NCBI GenBank assembly: GCA_017649745.1
Contig: JAGCGE010000200.1
Location: 1 to 10,985, forward strand
Direction: 5' to 3'
DNA length: 10,985 bases
Source of the DNA: Clostridiales bacterium
Lineage (GTDB): Bacteria > Bacillota_A > Clostridia > Saccharofermentanales > Saccharofermentanaceae
The notes under the pieces were generated by a model. The model searched no databases. It was not told the DNA's origin and was given only the letters and a program-made list of their open reading frames with translations. Below are positions 1 to 6,485 of the stretch, piece after piece. The translations under genes were made by a program, and so were the position numbers. Position 1 is the first letter of the stretch. Every line of letters begins with the position of its first letter.

Positions 1-5
1 CTGTA

Positions 6-464
6 TCACTTGATCTGTGTTTTCTTATTCTTTCCGAGCACATACATCGGATCCTTTTTGTGTCTGACTAACCAATTCTGAACAAACGGAATGCATTTTG
101 TCTCAGAGATCTTCGGTCCGCTATGCGGCCATGTCCGTGTCCCGGGAACAGGCTGGCATAGCCCGATAGAATCATTAGCGATCATTTTCGATTCTGATAT
201 CACAGTCCAAGTAATTCCTCCGAACTCGATCTTGCTTCCAAGCTGATACGGAATCGAGTCACAGATTACGACCGGAAGCATATCATACCTGCCTGCATAT
301 GCATATCCTTCGCCGAGACTTTTCCAATCAAGTTTTTCGTCCATGATGACGGTCTCATTATTGTTTCCTATGATGATCCATCCTCTGCTTCTTTTGGACG
401 GTAAAAGATAACCGTATTTATCGTACTCGCTTCTGGTTAATAACGTAATTTCTACTGCCTTCAT
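6..464 (-). CDS. Hypothetical protein, 152 aa (weakly DUF6273-like)
   Basis: I do not recognise this protein firmly. It is predicted soluble, with no signal peptide or membrane segment. A central stretch (about residues 75-95, reading LGSKIEFGGITWTVISESK) resembles the opening strand pattern of DUF6273-type domains (a hydrophobic strand, then G-x-x-W-x-V), but the rest is too short for that family, so the match is tentative. The ATG at 464 is preceded by an AGGA ribosome binding site seven bases away, which supports this start. It lies 24 bp downstream of the 194-residue gene on the same strand and is probably the second gene of that transcript. The stop codon is a few bases from the window edge, so its terminator, if any, is outside. 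The gene itself is well supported; its function is unknown. Confidence 0.8.
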   Translation of the reverse strand: MKAVEITLLTRSEYDKYGYLLPSKRSRGWIIIGNNNETVIMDEKLDWKSLGEGYAYAGRYDMLPVVICDSIPYQLGSKIEFGGITWTVISESKMIANDSIGLCQPVPGTRTWPHSGPKISETKCIPFVQNWLVRHKKDPMYVLGKNKKTQIK

Positions 465-488
465 CGAAGAATCCTCACTTATTTGTCA

Positions 489-1073
489 TTAAAACTCTTC
501 ATACAGGTACTGAAGCGAATACTGAACTGCTTCACGCATTTTCTCTTCGTTAGTCAATTCCACCGTTATACCGTACTTGGCGCAGTTCAATGACGAATCC
601 CATTCCACAAGATAAGCCAGTGTAATATCATCGAACGCTCCCATGGTCTTCAATACTTCTCCGTCCTCAGTGAGCGACAGATACATGGTGACATATTCCT
701 CGACCTCTTTAATATCAAGCTCGATATCATATTTCTCGCCGAGTTTTTTCTTAACATCCTGACTAGAGACAGCATAAGCAAGATCCTTAGCCTTCCGGAA
801 CTTATCATCCAATTCCTCTCGGGTATATGTCTCACTGACTACTTCGAGTTCATTCTGATTCCGATACGAAATATTGAATTTTCTTATTGCCCCAAACAGG
901 TTTTCTTTATCATCGAAAAATCCGTCTTTCGAAGTGATTTCGTCTCCTTCACGAGTCGTAAAGACGATACCTTCTTTTTTGATCTCTATAGACTTGATAT
1001 CTTTGTATGCTATCTTTTTCTTCGAAAACAATCCCTTAATGATCAGCTCGTTATCTTCGTATATTATCCCCAT
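489..1073 (-). CDS. Hypothetical protein, 194 aa, PH-like beta-rich N-terminus
   Basis: Function unknown. Residues 1-50 are short beta-strands with alternating charge (IIYEDNELIIKG, then KIAYKDIKSIEIKKEGIVFT), the pattern seen in bacterial PH-like domains. Residues 80-195 are acidic and mixed helix/strand without a motif I can name. There is no signal peptide, membrane segment or cysteine cluster, so it is probably cytosolic. The ATG at 1073 follows a GAGAG ribosome binding site about eight bases upstream. An extended -10 promoter at 1119-1127 would give a leader of roughly 40 bases, so this gene probably opens a two-gene transcript with the 152-residue protein 24 bp downstream. The PH-like description rests only on strand pattern and is an inference. 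Confidence 0.82.
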   Translation of the reverse strand: MGIIYEDNELIIKGLFSKKKIAYKDIKSIEIKKEGIVFTTREGDEITSKDGFFDDKENLFGAIRKFNISYRNQNELEVVSETYTREELDDKFRKAKDLAYAVSSQDVKKKLGEKYDIELDIKEVEEYVTMYLSLTEDGEVLKTMGAFDDITLAYLVEWDSSLNCAKYGITVELTNEEKMREAVQYSLQYLYEEF

Positions 1074-1118
1074 GATCCAAACTCTCTATTCCTATAGATT
1101 TTGTCATTCAACGTTTCC

Positions 1119-1127
1119 ATTATACCA
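1119..1127 (-). promoter_or_regulatory. Extended -10 promoter for the 194-aa gene
   Basis: Read on the minus strand this is TGGTATAAT, a perfect TATAAT with the TGN extension. No good -35 box lies 16-18 bases upstream (the nearest is TTCTTC). The start of transcription would be near 1112, giving a leader of about 40 bases. It overlaps the gap after the stop codon of the 78-residue gene. Confidence 0.6.
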
Positions 1128-1129
1128 AG

Positions 1130-1366
1130 TTATCTCTCGACGAAGAAACCCCAGACATACGGACTGAATTCACCTGCGGCAAACCTGACCTCGGTCCCGT
1201 CAATATCAACGGTATAAACATTAAAAGAGAAATCCTGTTTATAGTGCGGATCTTTAACAACCGCTTTCTTATCCGTATTTTTCCACTGATAGTCGAAAAT
1301 ATTCACGCCGTAAAACTCGACTTTACCTTCCTCGCCATACGTTTCAATTTTCCATGTTTTACTCAT
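1130..1366 (-). CDS. Small hypothetical protein, 78 aa
   Basis: A compact protein rich in aromatic residues (motifs WKIETYGEEG, FDYQWKN and SPYVWGFFVER), with no cysteine, signal peptide or membrane segment. I do not recognise a named family. It looks like a small single-domain beta-rich cytosolic protein. The ATG at 1366 has only a weak ribosome binding site: GGAG lies about 17 bases upstream, which is too far to be ideal. The extended -10 box at 1407-1415 would nonetheless give a sensible leader of about 34 bases. The stop codon sits six bases from the next promoter, so this is likely its own transcription unit. Codon use and an uninterrupted frame support a real gene. Function cannot be assigned. 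Confidence 0.72.
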   Translation of the reverse strand: MSKTWKIETYGEEGKVEFYGVNIFDYQWKNTDKKAVVKDPHYKQDFSFNVYTVDIDGTEVRFAAGEFSPYVWGFFVER

Positions 1367-1406
1367 AAATCAATCGTTTAAATCTCCGACATATTTTATC
1401 CTGTCA

Positions 1407-1415
1407 ATTATATCA
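1407..1415 (-). promoter_or_regulatory. Extended -10 promoter for the 78-aa gene
   Basis: On the minus strand this reads TGATATAAT. There is no convincing -35 box. It lies back to back with the plus-strand extended -10 box at 1450-1458, so the 1367-1490 gap appears to be a divergent promoter region. Confidence 0.6.
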
Positions 1416-1449
1416 ATGATTGCACTTTTTCTCTCCCATCATCTGAATC

Positions 1450-1458
1450 TGCTATAAT
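1450..1458 (+). promoter_or_regulatory. Extended -10 promoter for the truncated yjdF
   Basis: TGCTATAAT on the plus strand is a perfect -10 box with the TGN extension. A TTGCAC at 1420-1425 is 27 bases upstream, too far to serve as -35. Transcription would start near 1465, about 26 bases before the GTG at 1491. Confidence 0.5.
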
Positions 1459-1490
1459 CCTTCTGTAACTCGCAAAGATAAAAACGCAAC

Positions 1491-1766
1491 GTGCATCTTA
1501 TTGATGTGCCAGAGCCGGTAGGTAGCCCGGCTGTGGCAACTGTTGCAGGTAAGACGATCAGCAATCCGAAGCGAATGCAGCGTGAAGCACGCAAGCAGAC
1601 TTCGGCAAGCGGAATTGGCACCAGATCGCAGCAAGCGATAAAGTTGCAGCAGGAACAGAACAAATTGATCAGAAAGACTAAAAGCCGCGAACAAAATGAG
1701 GCTGAAAAAGAAAGACGATTTGAACTGCGACAGCTTAAGAAAAACGAAAAGCACAAGGGCCACTAA
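1491..1766 (+). CDS. yjdF: YjdF family (DUF2992) protein, N-terminally truncated
   Basis: The 91 residues match the basic, highly charged C-terminal two thirds of YjdF. This includes the NPKRMQREARKQTS segment (residues 25-38), the SQQAIKLQQEQNK segment, and a Lys/Glu-rich helical end finishing in KHKGH. Full-length YjdF is about 140-160 residues; the N-terminal beta-domain of roughly 60-70 residues is absent. Only three codons precede the GTG before an in-frame TAA, so the loss is real within this window. There is no good ribosome binding site. An extended -10 box sits just upstream and the stop codon lies in the loop of a strong terminator. Intact yjdF genes are often controlled by the yjdF azaaromatic-sensing riboswitch; none is visible here. 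It may be a pseudogene or a surviving small basic protein. The family call is firm; functionality is doubtful. Confidence 0.7.
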   Translation: MHLIDVPEPVGSPAVATVAGKTISNPKRMQREARKQTSASGIGTRSQQAIKLQQEQNKLIRKTKSREQNEAEKERRFELRQLKKNEKHKGH

Positions 1767-1780
1767 GGCTCTTGTGCTTT
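1748..1780. terminator. Two-way terminator between yjdF remnant and kinase-fusion gene
   Basis: Arms 1748-1761 and 1767-1780 form a 14-bp stem (one G-U pair) around a five-base loop that contains the TAA stop of the yjdF remnant. The left arm is therefore still coding. On the minus strand the stem is followed by TTTTCGTTTTTC, a good U-tract for ending the convergent gene that stops at 1783. The plus-strand tail is weaker (CCTTATTT). Confidence 0.85.
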
Positions 1781-1782
1781 CC

Positions 1783-3408
1783 TTATTTAAGTTCATCGAA
1801 TAAACCATTTTCGCAAAAGGCAATATAGGCACTTCCCTCACCAAGCGCTCTTGTATCGCCGTTTAAGTAGTCCTTTACCCTGGCTTTGTCTCCGTCACTC
1901 ATTGAATCGATGATCTCTTTTGCAAGATCCGTTAAAGCATCTTTTCCAAGTTTGTCTATTAAGTACTTTGGATTAACATGATATTTCCAGAAATTGTCTT
2001 TTGAAGTCATCTTTTTCATGACAGCATTAATATCTGAATTAAGTTCATCAACAACAGGTAAGATATCCGATCTGAGATAGTTTTCGAGAGACATCATCGA
2101 CACGTTAAAAGTAGTCTCTGATTCGATATGATATTTCTCCTTGAACTGATAGAACATTATGCGTTCTTTTTTGTAATTGAACGCAACATCGCAGTTGAAG
2201 ACTATATCCTCATATGAAGTGTTATAGTGACTTCGCCAAATATAAAGATGTGTCACAAAATCACCGGTCTTTTTCTTGAATGCGTTATTGCTCTTAACAT
2301 AAACCCATGAGTCACCCAGAAACTTCGAGAGCTTATCAGTCAGCATTTCATATGCTTCCTCACAAGAATAGTGTTTCTCATTTTCGCTTAGGCGCAGCAG
2401 AGCCTCTGATATAGCATCCGCATTCTTATAAACCTCTCTGCAGATATCAGTGCGCCATAATGCAAATTTCAGCAGATCATCTTTGTTCTCTGTTTTATCT
2501 ATCAGATATTCCTCGTATCCGTAACCGCTTCGCGATAATTGAAACAGATAGACATACGTCATGGCTTCCAGATCTCTCTTGGTAAGCGGAGCATACTTCA
2601 TATATTCTTTCACGTACTGTGCAAAATCCTCGATGTCAAAAGTTTGTCCATCGCGGCACGCACCGGCTTGTATATACGACCTCATTATCTCCCATACCGC
2701 AGGCAACCTTGACGCTGAAGAGAAATCGATTACTGCCTTTACATGGTTTCCGTCGCATATTAACTGGCACGCTGTGTAATCTCCATGGCTCGGTGTATAT
2801 GTGATTCCATTAAAGTATTTTTTCATCTTCTCGATATGACCGAAGAGTTCTTTCTTAAACAGAAAATCCTCTTTGATCCTGCTGTAGTTCGGATCTGATT
2901 TCTCGTTTTCCAAAGCACTGATCAATCTGTCATATTTTTTGTTTACTGAATCAACGGAAATACTCTCGGCCCATTTCTCGTCAAGTCTTGTTTCCATTGG
3001 ATAATCTTTGAGCGCGGAATGCAGTATTCCCAGATACTTTGCACTGTCTTTCAAAAGTTCATGCGGCAGGTCATTCAGATATGATTCCCCTTCAAGGTAT
3101 TCCTGTATACAGATCGCATGATCTTCAAACACGATGCAACTATCCCCGCTGATCGTCTTGATAAATCTTGCCACCGGAAAACCTTTTGAATACAGGAACT
3201 CAACAACCTCTGTTTCCTTTTTCACATCATCAACATTGAATTGCTTTTGATACTCCTTGAAAAAGTATTTACCTTCCTCGCAGCTGATCTCATAGCAATT
3301 CGCCGTCCCCATTGGAAGATGTCGCATCTCATTCAAATGGAAACCATATTCCTGCAGCAATAACGTCTGCATCTTATCCTTATCGAAAACACTTTTTTCT
3401 AACGACAT
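1783..3408 (-). CDS. APH-fold kinase fused to a DUF4304-like C-terminal domain
   Basis: About residues 10-335 (numbered from the start chosen here) form an aminoglycoside-phosphotransferase/choline-kinase-type fold. A candidate ATP-binding lysine is in KYFFKEY (about K51), followed by a helix with Glu (about E65), the catalytic loop HGDYTACQ (H208, D210) and a metal-binding Asp in VIDFSSA (D228). The usual Asn of HxDxxxxN is Gln here (Q215). Residues about 365-541 (FLGDSWVYVKSNNAFKKK onward) resemble the strand and 'GFKKK...N.Q' pattern of DUF4304-type proteins; that match is by pattern only. The substrate is unknown; small-molecule phosphorylation is the family norm. The frame is open to an ATG at 3483, but that ATG lacks a ribosome binding site. 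The ATG at 3408 follows GGGAG by nine bases, so I chose it. It converges on the yjdF remnant and shares its terminator. Confidence 0.82.
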   Translation of the reverse strand: MSLEKSVFDKDKMQTLLLQEYGFHLNEMRHLPMGTANCYEISCEEGKYFFKEYQKQFNVDDVKKETEVVEFLYSKGFPVARFIKTISGDSCIVFEDHAICIQEYLEGESYLNDLPHELLKDSAKYLGILHSALKDYPMETRLDEKWAESISVDSVNKKYDRLISALENEKSDPNYSRIKEDFLFKKELFGHIEKMKKYFNGITYTPSHGDYTACQLICDGNHVKAVIDFSSASRLPAVWEIMRSYIQAGACRDGQTFDIEDFAQYVKEYMKYAPLTKRDLEAMTYVYLFQLSRSGYGYEEYLIDKTENKDDLLKFALWRTDICREVYKNADAISEALLRLSENEKHYSCEEAYEMLTDKLSKFLGDSWVYVKSNNAFKKKTGDFVTHLYIWRSHYNTSYEDIVFNCDVAFNYKKERIMFYQFKEKYHIESETTFNVSMMSLENYLRSDILPVVDELNSDINAVMKKMTSKDNFWKYHVNPKYLIDKLGKDALTDLAKEIIDSMSDGDKARVKDYLNGDTRALGEGSAYIAFCENGLFDELK

Positions 3409-3504
3409 TAAAACTTGCTCCCGGTATATAAACTGACAACTTGGATATTTTTTTCGAGAACCCAAATCAGAAAAATGTTCCATTAAATCATCTCAGATAA
3501 AGCA

Positions 3505-3513
3505 ATTATACCA
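3505..3513 (-). promoter_or_regulatory. Extended -10 promoter for the kinase-fusion gene
   Basis: On the minus strand this reads TGGTATAAT. No -35 box is recognisable. Transcription would begin near 3498, 15 bases before the ATG at 3483 and about 90 bases before the preferred ATG at 3408, so it does not settle the start on its own. Confidence 0.55.
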
Positions 3514-3536
3514 TCACGCTATAATCATTCAGTATA

Positions 3537-3564
3537 TAAGCCTCGGATTTTACTCCGAGGCTTA
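3537..3564 (-). terminator. Terminator hairpin after the SUKH gene
   Basis: An 11-bp perfect stem (arms 3537-3547 and 3554-3564, core GCCTCGGA/TCCGAGGC) with a six-base loop lies 18 bases past the SUKH stop. The minus-strand tail TATACTG is a poor U-tract, so termination strength is uncertain, but the position fits the end of the methyltransferase-SUKH transcript. Confidence 0.65.
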
Positions 3565-3581
3565 GTGTGTTAAATATCGAG

Positions 3582-4331
3582 TTATCGAACCCAGGTATTC
3601 TTATCTTCCGGATCATCTCCCCAGTCTTCACACTGGGCAAGGTATGCTTCGTCAAAAGCACCGTAAAAATATAGTTTGATCAACGTTTCAAAATCAGGAA
3701 ACATGACACTTCCGACAATGTCACCATCTTCTCCAATATATTCTTCACTTTCCCAATCGAGTTCTTCATGATCGAACCATCTTATCTGCCATGTGTCAGG
3801 ATCATCTATATCTACGTCTTCCTTCTTTTTCGATGTATCTATGCACAAAGAACCGGCACTCATCCATTCACCAACAGGAAGAAATCTGTTTATCTTTTCC
3901 TCATCTATCTCTGGATTTTCTACACAGCTCGCATATCCTCTAAAACCTTCAATTGAATCTTTAATACCCTTCAGAGGATCATCCTTCTCAACCTTGATAA
4001 AGTTGCTCCATGTGACTGCAAGGTCGAATTTATCATCCTCGTCAAGCTCAGCGATCTGTTCAGGTGTCATATTGATCTGCTTGCTGATATCGACAACATA
4101 ATCGCTATGTGCGTACAGATCCTCCGGCACAGGTGCAGCCAGCATATTAAACGAATGTCCATAGGCTCTTAAATAAGCGCGAACCTCATCCGGGATCTTA
4201 ATATCACATTCCTTTTCAAGGGCATCAAATTCATCATCTGAAATGCTTACTTCCGTTAATTCAGAACCTTCGATCACTCCACGAGCTACCAGCGCATCAA
4301 ACGCACCCTTCATAAACTTAGAATAATCCAT
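3582..4331 (-). CDS. SMI1/KNR4 (SUKH) family protein
   Basis: A 249-residue acidic cytosolic protein. The first helix-strand unit (residues about 28-60: SDDEFDALEKECDIKIPDE then VRAYLRAYG) matches the SUKH opening 'E..LE..lgi.lP.d...fl...G'. The later FLPVGEWMSAGSLCIDTS (about residues 150-167) matches the SUKH core strand 'f.pig....Gd.l.ld'. SUKH proteins commonly serve as immunity proteins that bind secreted or contact-dependent toxins, but many are orphans with unknown partners, and no toxin gene is visible here. The frame extends 13 codons upstream to 4370; I chose the ATG at 4331 because GAGAGGAG lies eight bases before it. It is 32 bp downstream of the methyltransferase and probably shares its transcript. 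Confidence 0.87.
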   Translation of the reverse strand: MDYSKFMKGAFDALVARGVIEGSELTEVSISDDEFDALEKECDIKIPDEVRAYLRAYGHSFNMLAAPVPEDLYAHSDYVVDISKQINMTPEQIAELDEDDKFDLAVTWSNFIKVEKDDPLKGIKDSIEGFRGYASCVENPEIDEEKINRFLPVGEWMSAGSLCIDTSKKKEDVDIDDPDTWQIRWFDHEELDWESEEYIGEDGDIVGSVMFPDFETLIKLYFYGAFDEAYLAQCEDWGDDPEDKNTWVR

Positions 4332-4363
4332 CTTGCAATCTCCTCTCTTTAGAAAAATATAAT

Positions 4364-5020
4364 TTACCAAACTCTTTTACTGCATAGACAATGCAGAACC
4401 GTTCCGTCTTCCGGTATGTATATCTTTCCCTTTTCGCAAAGGATAACCTCCATACCTGCCTGGTTCGCAAACTGTATCAGATCATTTGCTTCAAAAGCCT
4501 CCCAATAAATATCTGCTTTTGCATACGGGAAAAATTTATGACCTTTAAGACAATTAGGATAATTTTCCTTCAGATAGTTATAATCATGTGTTGAAAAACT
4601 GAGCAGACCACCTGTTTTAAGAACTCTTTTGCATTCCAACAGATATCTGCTCTTCAGCTCTTCTCCATATAACAATCCGAGGGTTTGTGACCAGATCAAC
4701 ACAACATCATATGAATTATCGGGAAAATCAAGATGCTCCCCGTCATATTCGCTGAATGAGATCTTATATCCCCTGTCAGCAGACAACTGCTTTACACGGG
4801 ATATAACTTCTTTTGAAATGTCGATCCCGACAACTTCAAAACCGAGATCACACAACGCAAATGCTTCACGTCCCAAACCACAACCGATATCCAGTATTCT
4901 TGCTCCGGGAGGAAAAAGTTTGGCAACCGATTTTTCCCATTCTTTCAATGCAGGACTCCAATCCAGCATTTCATCAACGTTTTTGGTATTCTCATACCAT
5001 TTTGAAACTTTATCGTTCAT
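4364..5020 (-). CDS. Class I SAM-dependent methyltransferase
   Basis: A 218-residue cytosolic enzyme with the Methyltransf_11/25 pattern. Motif I is ILDIGCGLGR (residues 42-51, glycine-rich SAM-binding loop); an acidic residue ends strand 2 (GIDIS, D67) and would hold the ribose hydroxyls; DVVLIWS (105-111) is motif II; and LKTGGLLSFSTHDY (about 134-147) is the motif III region. It most resembles small-molecule methyltransferases of the UbiE/SmtA type, but the acceptor cannot be told from sequence. There is no ribosome binding site before the ATG at 5020, and a TGATATAGT -10-like box ends nine bases upstream, so translation may be leaderless. A second -10 candidate lies in an inverted repeat at 5056-5082. 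It is first gene of a probable pair with the SUKH protein. Confidence 0.88.
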   Translation of the reverse strand: MNDKVSKWYENTKNVDEMLDWSPALKEWEKSVAKLFPPGARILDIGCGLGREAFALCDLGFEVVGIDISKEVISRVKQLSADRGYKISFSEYDGEHLDFPDNSYDVVLIWSQTLGLLYGEELKSRYLLECKRVLKTGGLLSFSTHDYNYLKENYPNCLKGHKFFPYAKADIYWEAFEANDLIQFANQAGMEVILCEKGKIYIPEDGTVLHCLCSKRVW

Positions 5021-5028
5021 AAGAAAAT

Positions 5029-5037
5029 ACTATATCA
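5029..5037 (-). promoter_or_regulatory. Possible -10 box for leaderless methyltransferase mRNA
   Basis: On the minus strand this reads TGATATAGT, and the next bases run ATTTTCTT then ATG. With normal spacing, transcription would start within about one to three bases of the ATG, which would also explain the missing ribosome binding site. It competes with the candidate at 5065-5073. Confidence 0.35.
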
Positions 5038-5055
5038 ATCACTATCTACGACTTC

Positions 5056-5082
5056 GCTTACGACTATACCATATTCGTAAGC
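5056..5082 (-). promoter_or_regulatory. Inverted repeat overlapping a second -10 candidate
   Basis: Perfect 8-bp arms GCTTACGA (5056-5063) and TCGTAAGC (5075-5082) flank an 11-base spacer. Inside lies, on the minus strand, TGGTATAGT (5065-5073), an extended -10 box. The geometry suits a dimeric repressor covering the promoter of the methyltransferase-SUKH pair; a transcript hairpin is the alternative. Confidence 0.4.
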
Positions 5083-5291
5083 ACCTACTAAACATCTCCT
5101 ATTATATGACATCAAACAAGATGTATTTAAGCATATTGAGCGAAATACTATTTCCAATCACCCAGAAGATACTCTCTGTAACCCTGAGAAAGATCAAGGT
5201 GAAGCTGTGACAGATATAAAACTGTTCCAGATAATATAACTAAGCTGATAGTGATCCTAGTAGTATTTTCTTTGCATCAGATTCCTTAAGA

Positions 5292-5816
5292 TCAGCTGCA
5301 GGATGAAGAACCGACGAAATCGCTGCATGATGTTGTTGCTGAGATCAAAATAATAATAAGAGAGAGTGACACAAGAACACAATATATGATCATAAGGATA
5401 AGTCCGAATTTGCTTTTCCTGTATTTAACGCGGACTACGATCATGAGCACAATGCCGGCTATCATGGCACCTGAAATCGGCAATGAGCTAATCGATACAA
5501 CGGAATAAAAGGAATCAGAAGAAAAAGTTCCGAGGCTTGGGCTTGCCACTATCTCAAATAAAATACTAAATACCAAAGGTACAGCAATGGTCAGTATGAG
5601 CGAGAGGATACAAAGTTTGTTAGCTTTTCTTTGCTCTTGAGGACCATAGGGTCTTCCGTGATTCGGAGCCGGAACCTGCTGTTTTGATACAGGCTGCTGA
5701 TTGACAGGTGCCTGTTGAGTTACCGGCATCGCTGACTGACCTTGTACAGGTGTTCCGCATACCTGGCAAAACTTATCATTATCTTTCATTGGTGCACCGC
5801 AATTTGAACAAAACAT
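5292..5816 (-). CDS. Zinc-ribbon membrane protein, 174 aa
   Basis: The N-terminus is a classic short zinc ribbon: CSNC at residues 3-6 and CQVC at 17-20, the zinc_ribbon_2 pattern found on many Clostridia membrane proteins. A Gln/Pro-rich linker follows (residues 26-60), then three hydrophobic segments at about 68-90, 108-128 and 136-160. The zinc ribbon probably faces the cytoplasm, but topology is inferred. The end is Ser/Cys-rich. Function is unknown; such proteins are usually annotated only as zinc-ribbon domain-containing. The ATG at 5816 follows an AGAGAGGG site at good spacing. A TGATATAAT promoter at 5926-5934 would give a leader of about 100 bases. It appears to be a single-gene unit. 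Confidence 0.85.
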   Translation of the reverse strand: MFCSNCGAPMKDNDKFCQVCGTPVQGQSAMPVTQQAPVNQQPVSKQQVPAPNHGRPYGPQEQRKANKLCILSLILTIAVPLVFSILFEIVASPSLGTFSSDSFYSVVSISSLPISGAMIAGIVLMIVVRVKYRKSKFGLILMIIYCVLVSLSLIIILISATTSCSDFVGSSSCS

Positions 5817-5925
5817 ATAAAGCCCTCTCTTATCTGTACTACTTTCATATGCTACTGCTTAACAGATTAAACCTTTCGTCTTCGAAAATATAATTTCCCG
5901 ACTAAAGATTCCCTCAGATAATGTA

Positions 5926-5934
5926 ATTATATCA
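5926..5934 (-). promoter_or_regulatory. Extended -10 promoter for the zinc-ribbon membrane protein
   Basis: On the minus strand this reads TGATATAAT followed by TACATT. No -35 box is recognisable. The leader to the ATG at 5816 would be about 100 bases; I see no riboswitch-like structure in it. Confidence 0.55.
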
Positions 5935-6019
5935 TCCCTGAAAAGAACTCATGTTTTTTCTCAATCTCAAGCACTTATAAACTCGGAAAAACTATTTCGG
6001 ATTTTTAGTATGTTTATTT

Positions 6020-6069
6020 ATGATCAGAAAGACCAAAAGCACAAGGGTCACTAAAGCCCTTGTGCTTTC
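6020..6069 (+). pseudogene. Decayed yjdF 3' end, second copy
   Basis: These 50 bases match 1665-1679 joined to 1747-1781 of the truncated yjdF at 45 of 50 positions. The missing 67 bases in this copy run exactly between two AAAAGC direct repeats (1680-1685 and 1747-1752 in the longer copy), as expected for a slippage deletion. Because 67 is not a multiple of three, the upstream LIRKTK-like codons and the closing KHKGH stop are now out of frame. No yjdF sequence is recognisable upstream of 6020. The remaining role is probably just transcription termination. Confidence 0.6.
6036..6068. terminator. Two-way terminator derived from the yjdF tail
   Basis: A perfect 12-bp stem (arms 6036-6047 and 6057-6068, AAAGCACAAGGG/CCCTTGTGCTTT) surrounds a nine-base loop. 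The plus-strand tail is CTGCTTTTT; on the minus strand the stem is followed by TGGTCTTTC. It lies 25 bases past the stop of the minus-strand 64-residue gene, which it probably terminates. No plus-strand gene leads into it. Confidence 0.8.
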
Positions 6070-6093
6070 TGCTTTTTAAAACTGTCTGAGATA

Positions 6094-6288
6094 TCATCGG
6101 AGAAGCTTCTTCGGATCTATAGCCTGAAGTTCTATGTAGCCGCACTCCGGACAAACAAAGCATTTTGCATTGCCTCTTTTTTCTATATCAAAGAGTCTCC
6201 GCTTATTAATTGTAAGACTGACCGGAACAAAATTAGCTCCGACCAGATTTGCCTCAAACATCTCAGTTTTACATTTCATGCAGATCAT
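6094..6288 (-). CDS. Small zinc-ribbon protein, 64 aa
   Basis: A short cytosolic protein with paired zinc ligands: C3-x-x-C6 near the start and C46-x-x-C49 (CPEC) near the end, plus an extra Cys at 43. Between them lies a beta-rich middle (residues about 15-40). The CPECGY signature is typical of zinc ribbons that bind nucleic acid or act as assembly modules, and it resembles the small DUF6487-like nucleic-acid-binding proteins of Clostridia, though I would not commit to that family. The frame runs 12 codons further upstream, but the ATG at 6288 follows AGAGAGG by seven bases, so I chose it. I found no convincing promoter. The yjdF-derived hairpin lies just downstream. Function is unknown. 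Confidence 0.75.
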   Translation of the reverse strand: MICMKCKTEMFEANLVGANFVPVSLTINKRRLFDIEKRGNAKCFVCPECGYIELQAIDPKKLLR

Positions 6289-6485
6289 ATGATTACCTCT
6301 CTTTCTTTCTTTTGATGAGTCCATTTTACAGGGCAGAAGTTAACTAGACTTCTCGAAAAGAATAAGAACTCCTACAGAAAGATTAAAGAGATTTTTAAGG
6401 GTATGGTTCCCCATAGACTGAGTTTTTTACGTAAATAAATGTGGAGTGCAAACTTGAATTTGTTTATGCCGTTACCTGCACGGAT

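Noticed and set aside
1367..1490. Possible yjdF-type riboswitch ahead of the truncated yjdF
   Set aside because: The leader from the predicted start (about 1465) to 1491 is far too short, and no suitable paired structure is visible.
4629..5210. Long plus-strand open frame opposite the methyltransferase
   Set aside because: It runs antisense through conserved methyltransferase motifs and has low-complexity Ser-rich content; it is a shadow frame.
5081..5239. Plus-strand open frame of about 52 codons with protein-like composition
   Set aside because: It has no start codon or ribosome binding site, begins directly after a stop, and overlaps the methyltransferase promoter region. Chance is the simplest reading.
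5243..5297. Inverted AGCTGAT/ATCAGCT pair after the zinc-ribbon membrane gene
   Set aside because: Seven-bp arms with a loop of more than 40 bases and no U-tract; too weak to call a terminator.
6403..6430. Hairpin TATGG/CCATA followed by a T-run, as a plus-strand terminator
   Set aside because: Only a five-bp stem, nine or so bases from the T-run, and no plus-strand gene upstream.
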